In this document: positions 1 through 21,839 of the stretch, in pieces | Layout: every line of letters starts with the position of its first letter | Position numbering within the stretch: the first letter of the stretch is position 1 | Assembly (NCBI GenBank): GCA_022829145.1 | Contig: CM040743.1 | Location: forward strand, 22,852,646 to 22,916,645 | Direction of reading: 5' to 3' | Length of the DNA: 64,000 nt | Origin: Albula goreensis | Taxonomy: Eukaryota > Chordata > Actinopteri > Albuliformes > Albulidae | Notes under the pieces: generated by a model | What the model saw: only the letters and a program-made list of their open reading frames with translations | What the model was told of the DNA's origin: nothing | Database searches by the model: none | Program-made: the position numbers and the translations under genes

Positions 1-3000
1 CGTCCTTTGCAGTCCCCTCAGTCCGTTCGGGACGTGGGCTTGTGGTGTGAAGGTCATGGCGATACGAGTGTGGTCCGCTCCGCCAGTTGGTTGCGCTGTG
101 ATAGACGGAGGAGGATGAGAGGACAGGTCCTTCCTTCCTTTCTGCCTGCATGCCCCTGAGAAACAGAGACAGGGAGATGTTGCAGGCCTGCAGTGTAATG
201 GTGTCGCTCCCCTGTTTTCTGCTGCCTTCATCAGGGGATTAAAGAAAGGCAGAGGGGGAAAGATGATGAGAGAGAGAGAGAAAGAAAGAGAATGTGGAGA
301 GTCTGAGGATTATCATTGTAATGGGGTCCTGAAGTGCCGCAGTGAAAGTTGGGAAAACCTGGCTTCCTCTTGTCTCTGTCAGTTCAGTTCAAACATGCAT
401 GGCTGTTTACATAAGGTTTGTCGGTTGAAACTCAAAGAATAACTTCATGGATGTTGTGTAGAAGTTGGAATAAAAAAGTCAAGAATTCTCTCTTTCTCAC
501 CCACTCTAGTTATTACTCTTTGACAGTGTCTTTTCACTCTCTCTCTACACCCCACCTACCCCCCCCCCCTCCAGTGAATGACCTTGAGAGATCGGTCCTA
601 CTTCCTGGTGTTAGGTTAGTTGGAACCAGAACCAAGGGCAAAGTTTGCCACGGCAATAGGGTCCAGCTAGGGGCAGAAAGGTCCAGAATGCGATCACTGC
701 ATCTTTTAAAAAGCACAGGGTTGACTTTGGGACCAGGCAGACCAGGAGGTTATTTATTGCTTAATTTGTAATACGTTAGTGACAGCCGGGCCTTGTTTTT
801 ATTTTGCTTGAGTTGATCATTTACTAGACCACAGAGACGTGCTCCATTTGTTCTCTTAATTCCACTGTGAACGAGTCAACTTAGAAGTGAAATGTGGGCT
901 TACTTGAATACTTTGTCTCGGTGTATGCACAGGTGTATGTTGCTACAGTGTTAGCTTTGTCTGCAGAGCTGTGGTTATAACAGCACATGCGTTGACTTTT
1001 TTTTTTTTTTAAATAGAGGTGCCCTTCCCTCAGCATTGTAGCTGCTGGTACAATAACGCCATTTCTGAAAGTGTTTCATCCTTGAATGCCCTTCTACCAT
1101 TGGCTAGCTGCCATGGATCGTCTACCTTTTTACTTCTTTGTTTTTTTAATGTTAAAGATTTACATTTGTGGCTGTACTCAATCGCTGAGGAGAAGGGGGG
1201 CTGCTTTCCCGCTGTATAGCGAATCAGCCCTGGAGAAACCTGTGCTGGAAAGTCTGAGCAACTAAGGGTGACCTCAACATGACCAGGTTGCGAGATCCAG
1301 GAAGAAGCCAAAGAGCATGGCACATCTTGTTACGATTGTAAGCGGGAAAATTGTTAGCAAATAGCTGTTCTAAACGAATTATCAGAAAACACACGTGCCG
1401 CGTTGCGCGGCTCAAAGGGCATGTCCACTGTACACGTTCCATTCAGTGCTCTCTTGTGCTGGCCTTACACAATGCAGTGTTCAGTCATTCCCCTACCACT
1501 GTGTACAGAGGCTCACCATTGCTAAAACAAAATGTATTGAATTATTGAGATGATAAAGTGTGGCTACAAAGGTTCTTTGTCTGTGCACACATGGAGTCAT
1601 GCACATGGGTTTGCATGCTCACACACACAGATAGGCACACATACTTTTTGCTTCCTGTTGTTCTGCTCTTTTGCTCTTTTCATAGTTGATGTCTCTTTAG
1701 GTTTATTATCAGATGGATTCCTTGATTCTCCTTCCTATCATTTGACCGACATCTCACCCCTCTTTCCCTGACAAATGGTTTGGAGAGGGGTGAACAAGAG
1801 GAGGCAGGGTAGTCTTAATCAATCTCAAAATCTCTGGTTAGCCATGCCCATGTATTGTAAGGCTAATTTGATAGCCCATCCAAGAGAAATGTACAGAGGC
1901 AAATGTGCAAGGCGTCTCCACCAGACTGAGCATGATTTCAGCTGGGTCCTAAAGCCAGCAGTGGCCAGTGAGAATGAGGCAGCGATGCAGCCAGTTCAGG
2001 ACATCAGACTTGTCAAGCTAGCCCTGTCAGAGTCACAAGCATCGCAGATTGAAAGGGGTGTCATGCCGGGGTTGTCACTGTAGCTGGTTTTACCCTGTCT
2101 CTAGTTGACCAACCCCCCACGCCCCTCCTTTCCCCCCAGTCTAGCTGAATGAATGTCGCCGGCGTCTTCCTTCATCAGACAGGGAAGGTGTAATGCAACA
2201 CTGCGGAGCTGTGACAGGGTGTCAGCACATCGCTTTGACAGCCCACCTCCCTTCCCCCCTGCCCCCATGCAGGCCATGGTTATTCCGCAGTGAGGAGTGA
2301 GGTTACTCTGGTGAAAATATAATGGTCCGTTCCTCACGGCTAGGGGAACTTTTGGCTGTTTCCATGACTTTAAGAATCAATGTGGAGGTTTCAGTGATTG
2401 ATCTTTGAAGGAAATGACTCTCACACCCAGGGAGAACTCATCCGGTTTGAATCCCCCACCCTCCCCCACCTTGTCACTTCACTCAACAGTCAAGCGGGTT
2501 GAACCGAGGACTGTGCTCTCAGTGCAGACACTCCTGGGTTAGTAAGAAGCAGGCCCAGCTGTCACCGGAGCAGAAAGTCAGCAGAGTCTGTGTTTTTTGA
2601 AGTGGACCCTTTGCCCATGCCACCCACCCCTCCGGAAAGAGATGGGCACACTGTGGTGTCAGGTTCCACAGGGATGGGCAGAGGTGCTGGTCTTGCACTT
2701 CCAGACGAGGGACAAACGGTCACTGCAGACAAGGCATCGGCGTAGCGCAGGAGCAAAATCCCGCAACACAATATCCCCTAAACGCTCCGATGCCGACTGC
2801 AGCAAGAGGACCAAACCGCTTGGCTAGGATTGGGGGCTGAACAAAGGCGGACGTGACCAAAACACAGCTTCTCCTTATCTTACAGCCATATGAAGAGGAA
2901 CATGATGTAAAAAGCCAGGAAAATTTACAGCAGATGCATAGCTTTTTCACATGTTTGTTTTGCCATGACATAGGTCAGAGCCAATCATAATGTAGACCCC

Positions 3001-3355
3001 ATGTCATATGCTTTTTCAGGCAGTGTTGTGTGAATATTTGAAGGTCACAGGGGTCACAGTAAGGTGGATTTTACCATATCCCTCTCTGTGTCTTCGTTAT
3101 TGTAATTAGACACACACCCCGTATATGATGCTCCATTTTATTTATTCATTCATATGTTCATTCAGTCAGTCATTCAAGTGTTTGTTTAATTTCCTTCTCC
3201 ATCTCCTGCAGCCATGATGGTAATCGCACTGTTGCCGTGGTAATTAGCCAGATAGTTTTCTTTAATGGTGTTCAGTGAATCAGCTAATTATCAGGCCTCA
3301 TCTCTCCAGCATGAGCACTTAAGCGCGCACACACACACACACACGCACACGCACG

Positions 3356-3405
<50 letters not shown>

Positions 3406-3498
3406 CTGTGGGTGCACATAGATGCCCTGCAGAATCCATCACAAGATAAACTCCTGATTCTGCTCTGAAAGTACTGTGACGGTAGCATTGTCCATGTG

Positions 3499-3547
<49 letters not shown>

Positions 3548-6011
3548 GCACAGTCTTTCTCTTGCACTCACACACACGCACACATTGAAAAAGACCTCTG
3601 AGCATCCCCATTCAACTGTGACTCTCGCATTCAGGAACACCCAAGCTGCCCTCAGTGATGGTCAGCAGTCATTGGACTGCAGGGCCTCAATCGACTCTAA
3701 AATCAAAGTGGACAGCTTTCACACCAGTGGCTACGGTTGGGTTTTCTGAACTGTGCTGATATTGATGGAGCAGTTTTGATTGATTGAATTTTATTTGGCA
3801 TTACAGGAAGACATTATTTCTGCTCTAAAAATTGACATTACGTTATTTATTCAGCCATTCTGTGAAAGTGATTTTGAAACAATGGAGTGTATAGTACTTT
3901 AAAGATAATCTTTCTGTTTATACGTGTGTATGTCCTCCAGCCACCTCTGTAATCTGTCACGTGTAAGTATGTGTGTGAGCGTACATGTATGTCTGTGTAT
4001 GAATTCATGTGTGCGTTCATATATTTAGATCTGAGAAACACCAGACACTTTTTTTTTTTTCCCCTCTCCCTTTCTACTTCAGTGGAGAACATTGTGGTTA
4101 ATACTCTATTTCTCTCACTTACCCCCTCTATCCATCCATCCATCTATCCATCCATCCATCCTTTAGCGCTGTCCGCCCTTGCTCTCGCTCTCTCTCCCTC
4201 TCTCTCTCGTGTTTGACCCAAATATCTGATTTGTGTGGCAGTCCTACTGCACTGCTGTCCGTTTACGCTCTCTCAAGCCTTCAACAGATCCGTTTAACTC
4301 CCCAAACAGTGTGGCCAGTTTTCCTTTCTCTCTCTTTCTCAATCTTTCTGTCTCTTACACACATATGTCTCTGCTGTAGCCATCTAACAGATGGGGAGAC
4401 AGAATGCTCTGTAACACATCCACACATCAGTCTTTATTTCCACTTCTTTCTCTCTCTGTTTCCTCTCTGTCAATACCCCCCCTTCTGCTGCAGTTGAGCT
4501 TTTCCATTTCCAACTCCTTTATTTGCATGACATATTTTGACAGGCCCTGAACAGATGCAGATAAACATTAACAGTATCATTTTGGTGATGCAATAAAAAT
4601 TATTATTACACTTAAGAGGTATGAAATCACTGGATGCATGTTTGCACAAAACAAGTGAGTCATTCTGTAAAATGCTGTCAAATAAACAGCAGCTTAAGTA
4701 ATGAATGCGTTGCAGCTCCAGTGGTTTGCTGGTCTCAGGTAATAGCAGGCAATGGTGTATCGTGCCTGCTTATTTTGTGTGACTCCCTTCCTTTACAGGA
4801 AGGATTGGGAGTTTTTCCAAACCCTGAGTAGTTCCCAGCCCATCGTTTCTGCCCATCGTTTGTCTTCCTTTCTCCTACTCGCCTCTTCATGCCCTCTTCT
4901 TCTTTCCCTTCCTCTCTCTCCTTACTGTCCCTTCTCTGCCTGTCTGTGTTTCTGTCTTTCCTCTCACCTCTCCCTTCACCATCTGTGCCTCTCTCCCCCT
5001 TTCTCCCCCCTTCTCTTTCTTCTCACACAGAGTGAGAGAGAGATAAAGAGTAAGAGTTGTTCTGGCACTCCGGTAGGGCATGTTCAGGCAGGCAAGCCAG
5101 TACTCCAAGCAGAATTCCTGTCATGCCATAGTAACACGGCAGCCTGTACTTCTAGGATTTCTGTGTATATGTGTGCTTGGCCATGAAACAGTTTTACAGA
5201 CTGACTGAGGCTTGCGTGTTTAGCCTCAGGCCGTGGGAATGGAGGTGCACCGGTAAATCGGTTTGCTTTTGGTTAGCGGCCCCACTTTTCTGTTAATGTC
5301 CTCATTCCACGTGTACCGCACCACTGCGAGGGCATTTGGTGACCCTCCTCCCGTGGGACAGACCCTGTCCATGGTTGCCCTTTCCTCACAACACATGTCT
5401 GTTCAGAGGGGGCAGAAGTGAGGAGAAAAAATGCCCTTAGTTCCAAGAGCCCTTTTTACGTCCTTGGTGAGATGCATCTGTGTGCCCTGCTCCTCTTTTC
5501 CACTGCAGACCTGAAACCATGAAACCAGGCATGCCTGGTTCATGGCCATTGATTTTTTTTTTTTTTTTTTTTTTTCCTTCCATCATACTAACCACAACCA
5601 GAGCTGTAGCACATTCACAGTCACGGTTTCACACTGAATGTCAGCATTTACCCTGGTTTAGATGGCTTTCTAGACTGTCTGAAGCTGTCTGAAGTTTGTG
5701 ATCTGTGATAAGTCGCCCCTACAAAAACAGAAGATTCCATAGTATTCCCCTTCTGTTTATCACTTAGTTTTTAGTGCTGATGGAAGGAATGTAACTTCTC
5801 TGCTTTCCTCTAAGTGGTCCAGCACCAGCGCCATCAGCTGTCTGAACAGTGTAAAATTCAACAGAGAACCACCCGAAACCAAAACATGAACCAGACCAGC
5901 CAGCCTGGCTCTGGTGCAGCAGTGGGGGAAACTTGCAGCTGTGTCTTTCGGCTAGGCGTCTGTCTGTGGTGGTGTATCAGTGTCTGAATCCCACTCTCTA
6001 TCTCTGTGCAG
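1..6011. other. Upstream / 5' intronic stretch of nfyc, no confident exon
   Basis: No coding exon is recognised here. The first ~115 bases are comparatively CpG-rich and could be the edge of a CpG island or a non-coding 5' exon, with a possible splice donor near 125, but nothing proves this. The rest is ordinary non-coding DNA with polypyrimidine stretches (4850-5030), an ATCC simple repeat (about 4130-4160), CA microsatellites (3325-3401, 3501-3546) and a poly-T run (about 5549-5575). The open frames here are short, low-complexity and lack homology that I recognise. Known vertebrate NFYC genes have non-coding 5' exons, so one or more may lie here or upstream of the window. Confidence 0.5.
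3325..3546. repeat. Pair of (CA)n microsatellites
   Basis: Two long CA dinucleotide runs (about 3325-3401, with a few CG and AT interruptions, and 3501-3546) are separated by about 100 bases of unique sequence. They generate spurious His-Thr and Cys-Val open frames on both strands. Confidence 0.95.
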
Positions 6012-6019
6012 GAGTCAGC

Positions 6020-15909
<9,890 letters not shown>

Positions 15910-16336
15910 GGGTCCCTCCTGGAAACCACTGTCCAGCACCCCGAGACTGGCATCCACAGCGCAATAACTCATCGGTCCAGAGTGCGAGGGACACCCCAAC
16001 CCTACCCGCCCCACCCTTCCCCCCACCCCCTTGACCTAGCTCAAACATCCAAAGTCACGCCATCACTTCTGTCCTCTCGCCCAGTGCCCACCCTGTCACC
16101 TGAGTTTTGCCCAACACACGCCCCTTCGTCCTAGAGATGACCAGCGTAAACCATCTTGTCTGAGTGACGCCCAACGAAACCCTCCGATCCTCACTCTTAC
16201 TCAATACTAGCGCTCACATTCACCGAAAAGATCATCCTTCAACTTTCCTTTCCATCCCATCATTTTCTCAATCCCCAGTGACAGCCCATCATTCCATGTC
16301 CTACTTCCCTCCATGTGAGTGTGCCTGTGTGTGTTC

Positions 16337-16369
<33 letters not shown>

Positions 16370-16985
16370 CTTGCGTATGCACATATGTGCACCACTATGG
16401 ATGGTGTACCCTTGTGGCGTGGTTCTATATTGTGCAGTTAATCCTTCTTCAGTCCCTCTGGACCAGAAATCAGGAAGACCCCCCCTCCCCCACAACCCCA
16501 ACCCCCACACCACCTTCCTCCTCCTCTGAGGCCTGTGGCCCATTTCCCCTCTCCAATTTTTACAGAAATGATGGGCAACACAGGTACTGCAGGGGAACTC
16601 CACCCTTCCAGTTTTGTTGTTACCTCCTCAGTGTGAGGAATGGCCTCTCCTCCCCTGGTCTGCCCCTGTGTTAGTCAAGTGTGAAAACTGCAGTAGACCT
16701 CTTGTGTACCTGAACAAACCCTATTTTATATCATCACGTATTTTGTAAGAATTCATAAATGTAATGTAGATTTTTTTTTAAATATAATTTCCCCCATTTG
16801 GTTTGTCCCTCTTTAATTTGCTGTCATTTTATTACAGTTCTTATAATTGTTGTTTGCATGTAGTTAAAACTGCCAGCATGATATGCAATAGATAGGTACA
16901 AATATTTTTTTTGTTCCTTTTTTTGTAAACAAACATTGGTTTGTGAGAAAATGAAATAAAAAGACAAAATATAGCAGGTTTTCTT
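15910..16985 (+). other. nfyc: nfyc 3' UTR
   Basis: From the stop codon to about 25 bases after the AATAAA signal the sequence is unspliced and non-coding. It is C-rich near the stop, with a TG microsatellite at 16321-16370, and becomes AT-rich toward the end. The T-rich proximal end (16760-16925) is typical of a terminal exon. The exact cleavage site is inferred. Confidence 0.75.
16955..16960 (+). terminator. nfyc: Poly(A) signal AATAAA of nfyc
   Basis: A canonical AATAAA lies about 1.05 kb after the nfyc stop codon. It is followed within 30 bases by TTTTC- and T-rich sequence that could act as the downstream element. It is the first canonical signal after the stop that I see. Confidence 0.7.
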
Positions 16986-19900
16986 TCATTATTTTTGTGG
17001 GCATCCTCCTAAAAGTTCCATTTCAGAATGTTTTGCGTGTGTATTAACCTGCATTAAACATGAATTCCCGTGTTTAATTTGCACTGGGCTTTTGGGTTAA
17101 TTAGTGCCCATGGGTTATCAATAGCCTTAAAAGCTCCCATGTATATTTTATCCCAATCTGCTGAAGGAGGGAATAAGACATAGATGTGCTGACACTTAAC
17201 TGTGGAGTTAATTGTTCCCTGGAGTCAGGCCATAGATGCTACCAGCAGTTCCTCAAGTATTCATTTTCCAATGCCCACAAAAAAATATGTCTTATAGGGT
17301 TGCTGGTAACTTCATGACACAAGCAGGGGAGGGGGTACTTGCTACACCACGTGTTTGCAAATGTACGGAATCAAATTCAATGCAAATTCAAGGAATCTCT
17401 TCTTGAGGCAGACTTTCGGTTTCTACATGATACTGTCAAAACATCAGAGCTACAAAATGTACACATTTCTCTCTCAAAATACCAGTGTCTGCATGAGGTA
17501 GCTTTGGGGAAATATTTTACCTAATCCCTGTTTCTCTGGGGATTAATGCATTATTGTATGGTTGCGATTACCAAATTCCACCAATAGATGGAGGCATTTC
17601 TAGATTCTTATTATCCCTCCTCTTAAATTTTAAAATCCCCAATGATGAAAAATGAAAATGACAACATGTAGATATATGTACATATATGTGTGTTTTCATC
17701 TTTTTAAAATCACGAGAGACATACCATGTGTTCCATCGTTTTGCCTTCTATGGTATTTTGAACACAAATTTGACACAATTAATCTGATATTTCCAAAATG
17801 TGTTTCTTACAGTCAATTCATCATTAACTAAATATTAATTGTCATTAATTTAGTCTGTCTTCTCCTTCAGAAGAAAAATCTTGCCTGTAGTCATTCTGAG
17901 AGCAGATAAGGAATGCTTGGCAAATTGTGACCCTTTAAACATTTGAAACATTTCTCCTAATTTAAAATGGCTGAACGCCCTGTCAGGATTTATAGCCTGT
18001 GAACTTCTGGATTACTGGTTCCTATGAAATCAGAGAGTAAATATGCTCATGTGTAAATAAGATATTTGTGGTAAAGAAATGGGATTTTGGTTCTTTGAAT
18101 AGTAAAGTCGTCACATAGGGGGTTTCCAACTATTCCAAGATTACAATAGGTAGCAAAGCATCGAAGACCCAGTATTTCCTGCTGTTATTCTTATGTTTGA
18201 TTCTGACACCCCACTAAAGTTGGCATGTCATTCGTCAGCTGAGCATCTTATTTGGTACCTTTGAGGTTGACCATCCTTGGAAAAAGCCTCTTTAAATATG
18301 GACTGTCATTAGGACTTTCAGGAATGAAGAACAAAAGATATCCACCTCCCTTTGATAGCCCACTTATGGCATTGAATGAAAATATTATAATCCACAGAGG
18401 TCAGGCAGCCAAAAACATATGACTGCCTTCATGAAAAGAACCGGAAGTTCAGACAGAGTTCAAGTACATGGTTTACATTAAAAGTTTCATTGTGTGCAGG
18501 CTGCATGCGCAGTCTCTTCCGTTGTTATAGTAACAGTTATTTTAGCCAATTGTAATATCAATACATCTAATTGTAATAACAAAAAAATCTCATTATCTTT
18601 GAGAATGAAACCAAACCATATGCATCCTAAAAACAATTCTTACATCAGAAAATAAGAAAGCTGTGTTTCCAAAATTTCCAACACATTCACCATTCACATT
18701 TTGTTCAATTCAATGCCAACCTTTTAATTGGCTGAAATGAGTCTATGAGTGACATGCAGTCACACTCCCACCCATTTTTTAGGACAAGATATCTCTTTAA
18801 TCAAGTCCTTTGATCAAGGTACTCAACTTGAATTGTATACAAAAAGTTGTCTTCATAGGCAAACAGTAAATGTGATGAGTTTCTGTTTTAAACTCCAGGG
18901 TAGAACTTGATGAGTCCAATGTTAGTCATACCAGCTCCCTGTCAAAGGTGTAAAACAAATAGCATTGAGAGTTGACTTTTTTCTCATTAGTTTAGAATTT
19001 CGTGCTGGAGAGTTGAAGGGAGAACAATGGAATCACGAGTTAGGTGGTCGGAGACGGCTCGGCTTTCTAGGGCTCAGACCACATTCCTCATCCGACCTAA
19101 ATCTGAAAAGGAAGAAGTAATTATATTCAAGGTTGCCAACTCTCACGCTTTCGGCATGAGACACGCGCTTTCAGACTCGATCTCACGCTCTCACTATAAC
19201 CACATACTGTACATGTCACGCCAAATTAAGTACTACTGTCGATACGTCAAAGCAGGGAGTAAAATGAGCAACAAGGCAACGATAACGCGAACAGGTTTCA
19301 AATACGACTGTAATACGACTTTTGTAGTGGACCCCAAGTACCTCTTGAAATGAGACTGTGAGTGACAATTAGCTAGCTCACAATTAAACAGGAATAGCTA
19401 AGGCCTTGTTTTTATAACCAGACATATGAACATATCAAATCGAGAGGGACCATCTTAAAAAGGCAATCGAATAAACAGTAAGATAACACAACAAAAATAT
19501 ATTTTAATACATTGAAAAATATAATGAAATACATTGGATAATACATTTAAATATATGGAGACACCAATATATTGTCATTATGCTTACATACATATGTATG
19601 TGGATGGCAATATTGTACACTACTTCAGTTTCTTTTAGCTATTTTCTTTGATTCTTCAGATGTATTTCAAATTAATGTCTAATACTAATTACCAATGTGT
19701 TCCTGCTATAAAAGCCACTTTAAAATTAACACTTGCTGTCAATATAAGTGATCTAACAGATTTCTATATATCTCACTTATTCGATTTTCCCATTCACTGA
19801 CAGAGTAGGTATTTGTGTATTGTGTGAAAAAGGGCAGTACACATGTATTACTGTTTCATTTTATTCAATTCAGAGAATCAGTGTTTTAAATGCAAAAAAT

Positions 19901-20999
19901 CATTCATTTTGAGAACATTTAATTTTTACAATAATCCCCTCTTTAACTGAAATGTGGACCTTTCAAGGTAACGAGAGATGCATAAGACATCAGTGTATAG
20001 TTCATTATGAACAATATGAAACACTTTCTTCCTCTGAAAATAATGAACCAGAGCAAACTAAAGAGCCATTTTCATAAATCAGAGTTAAAATAATTAAACA
20101 TTCATGCAACCCAACTGACCTCATGAGATTAACTTTTTATTGGGTAGTGATAGAAATTATTAATATGCTCAAAAGAGGTAAGTGCAATAACTATGTGTAT
20201 AGCTCGCACATTTTCAATGTACACAAGTACTTTCCGGCTTCTAACTTACCAAAACCATAACATTTCATACACTTGCTCCAGCCCTGCGAAAATGTGTACT
20301 CCTTTAGTCTTCAACACCGTATCTTGGTGGAACACATGCAAAAAGCTACACAAATTGAGATCTGGAAGGACACATTTGCCTTCAAACATGGTCCAATCAA
20401 AAACAGGTTTCCTCCCTCAAATTTCTGTCTTCGAACCAGGAATATTCTCCAAATCAATAGCTGTACTGCGTGCTCTGTCAAACACTTTCATCTCACCTGC
20501 ATCACTTTTTGTAAAATAGCATTAAAACTATTCCTCAAATCTAGTATATTCTTTTGCATAGTAGCCCTGCCCTTGTATGAGAATTCTACTGAATATTTTT
20601 ACAGTCGTTGGACTTGATCTTTAATGGCAAGCTTCTCTTCCCATGTAGGAGTTTTTGAACAACAACTTCCAGGAGTTAAAACGAGGGTTGTCACTGTATC
20701 AAACTTCTGTAGTCTGTGCTGCCCCGTTAGATTATTGAATTACTCTGTGTACTCCAGAGCTGCATTGTTCAGAGAAACACTGCTCAAAAGTGGCAGCACC
20801 TGTCTATGTGTGAACTCTTTCATTATTTGAACAGTTGTAAAAGATGTATCCTGAATGTGCCTGGAGAGGGCCCCAATTTCACACTGATTCCAAAAATTTA
20901 GACACGAATGCACATTGAATGACAGTTTTCACAAAAATGATGAATTAAAACTTTAAATATATTGAATCTCCATAAATGGGCAAATATATATTTCATATG
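16986..20999. other. Intergenic stretch between nfyc and the 21-kb ORF
   Basis: AT-rich non-coding DNA. At 19120-19200 there is a stretch of repeated TCTCACGC-type motifs (CAACTCTCACGCTTTC, GATCTCACGCTCTCAC) that resembles a dispersed fish repeat. A 108-codon open frame over it (19027-19353) has no family that I recognise. On the minus strand of 20620-20880 there is a weak protein-like stretch (around QIMKEFTHRQVLPLL) with an in-frame stop, possibly a transposase remnant. I cannot assign it. Confidence 0.4.
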
Positions 21000-21205
21000 A
21001 TTCATCAGCCATATGAAAGAGTTAAGCAGGATTTCAGGCGTCAGTGTCAGCCTCCTGCTCTTGTGTTTGCTATTTAGCGAGGAGCGCCATGTGTTTGCGC
21101 TGTATGATTATGTGACCAGAGTTACTGCAGCTGGGCACACCATATATGCCCTGGAGCTGAAAATGGCAGACCTGGCTAAGGCTATGGTAATAGTTAAAAA
21201 CAGCC

Positions 21206-21448
21206 ATGGAAGAGAGGGTTGAGGTGGGCTCCATTTTTGAGGAAGAGGAGGAGCAAGAGAAAGCTACAGCTGTTGCTATGGAAGAGGCGGAGGCAGCCGT
21301 GAAGTCGAGGAGTAAATCTTTCTGGAAAAAAGTGTTTGGCGGGAAAGAGAACAAGAGCCCTACTGCTAGCAAGGCGGCCAGAGAAGCCGCCAAATAGAAA
21401 AAGTCAGCTGCCAAGGTGGTGTGGAAGAAGATGAAACATGGCGGTTGA
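21206..21448 (+). pseudogene. Small unassigned ORF with internal TAG, acidic then basic
   Basis: An ATG at 21206 opens 63 codons to TAG at 21395-21397, and the same frame then runs 16 more codons to TGA at 21446. The first half is very acidic (FEEEEEQEKATAVAMEEAE). The second is basic (KSRSKSFWKKVFGGKENKSP, then AASREA-like residues) and stays basic after the TAG (KKSAAKVVWKKMKHGG). The composition either side of the TAG suggests one old reading frame interrupted by a nonsense change, or a retrocopy. An overlapping frame (21013-21222) looks hydrophobic near its start but is in another register. I do not recognise the protein and it may be chance. Confidence 0.3.
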
Positions 21449-21839
21449 TATAGTTCTGCTAAATCTGAATGAGGGATGGTAAACGGCACAAGGCGCACCA
21501 AAAGTTTTTGTTTTTAGCAAAAAAATTTTTCTAAAAAGCAAAAAGTATTTTTTGGGGAGAAAGTGCCATTTACTGCCAAAGCGATGCCATTTTGCCACGT
21601 TCATTTTTGTTGCAGAATTTTTTACTTTCAAATTTTCGGTTATGACCTGGGGAGTGAAAGTGGGTAGCAATTGTAGTTCTATTTATTTATTTTTTTATTT
21701 GGAATTTCCAAAACATTCTAATTTTGAGGCATTCTATACCAACCTTAATGGGAGTCTTGCATAACAGTAATAGAACAATGAGATGAGCAGAACACACAGA
21801 ACAACTTGATATTAATCAGCATACAAAACAAGCAATTTA

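Noticed and set aside
1..130. CpG-rich start of the window as nfyc exon 1
   Set aside because: It has a plausible donor but no transcript evidence, and the sequence is cut by the window edge. It is left as a possibility only.
3265..3611. Open frames rich in His-Thr or Cys-Val on both strands
   Set aside because: They are translations of CA/TG microsatellites, not genes. The same applies to frames at 6006-6596, 6907-7230, 16207-16674 and 57506-57703.
21013..21222. Hydrophobic N-terminal frame resembling a signal peptide
   Set aside because: It is in a different frame from the biased ORF at 21206, has no recognisable family, and its hydrophobic start is short. It is mentioned only as context.
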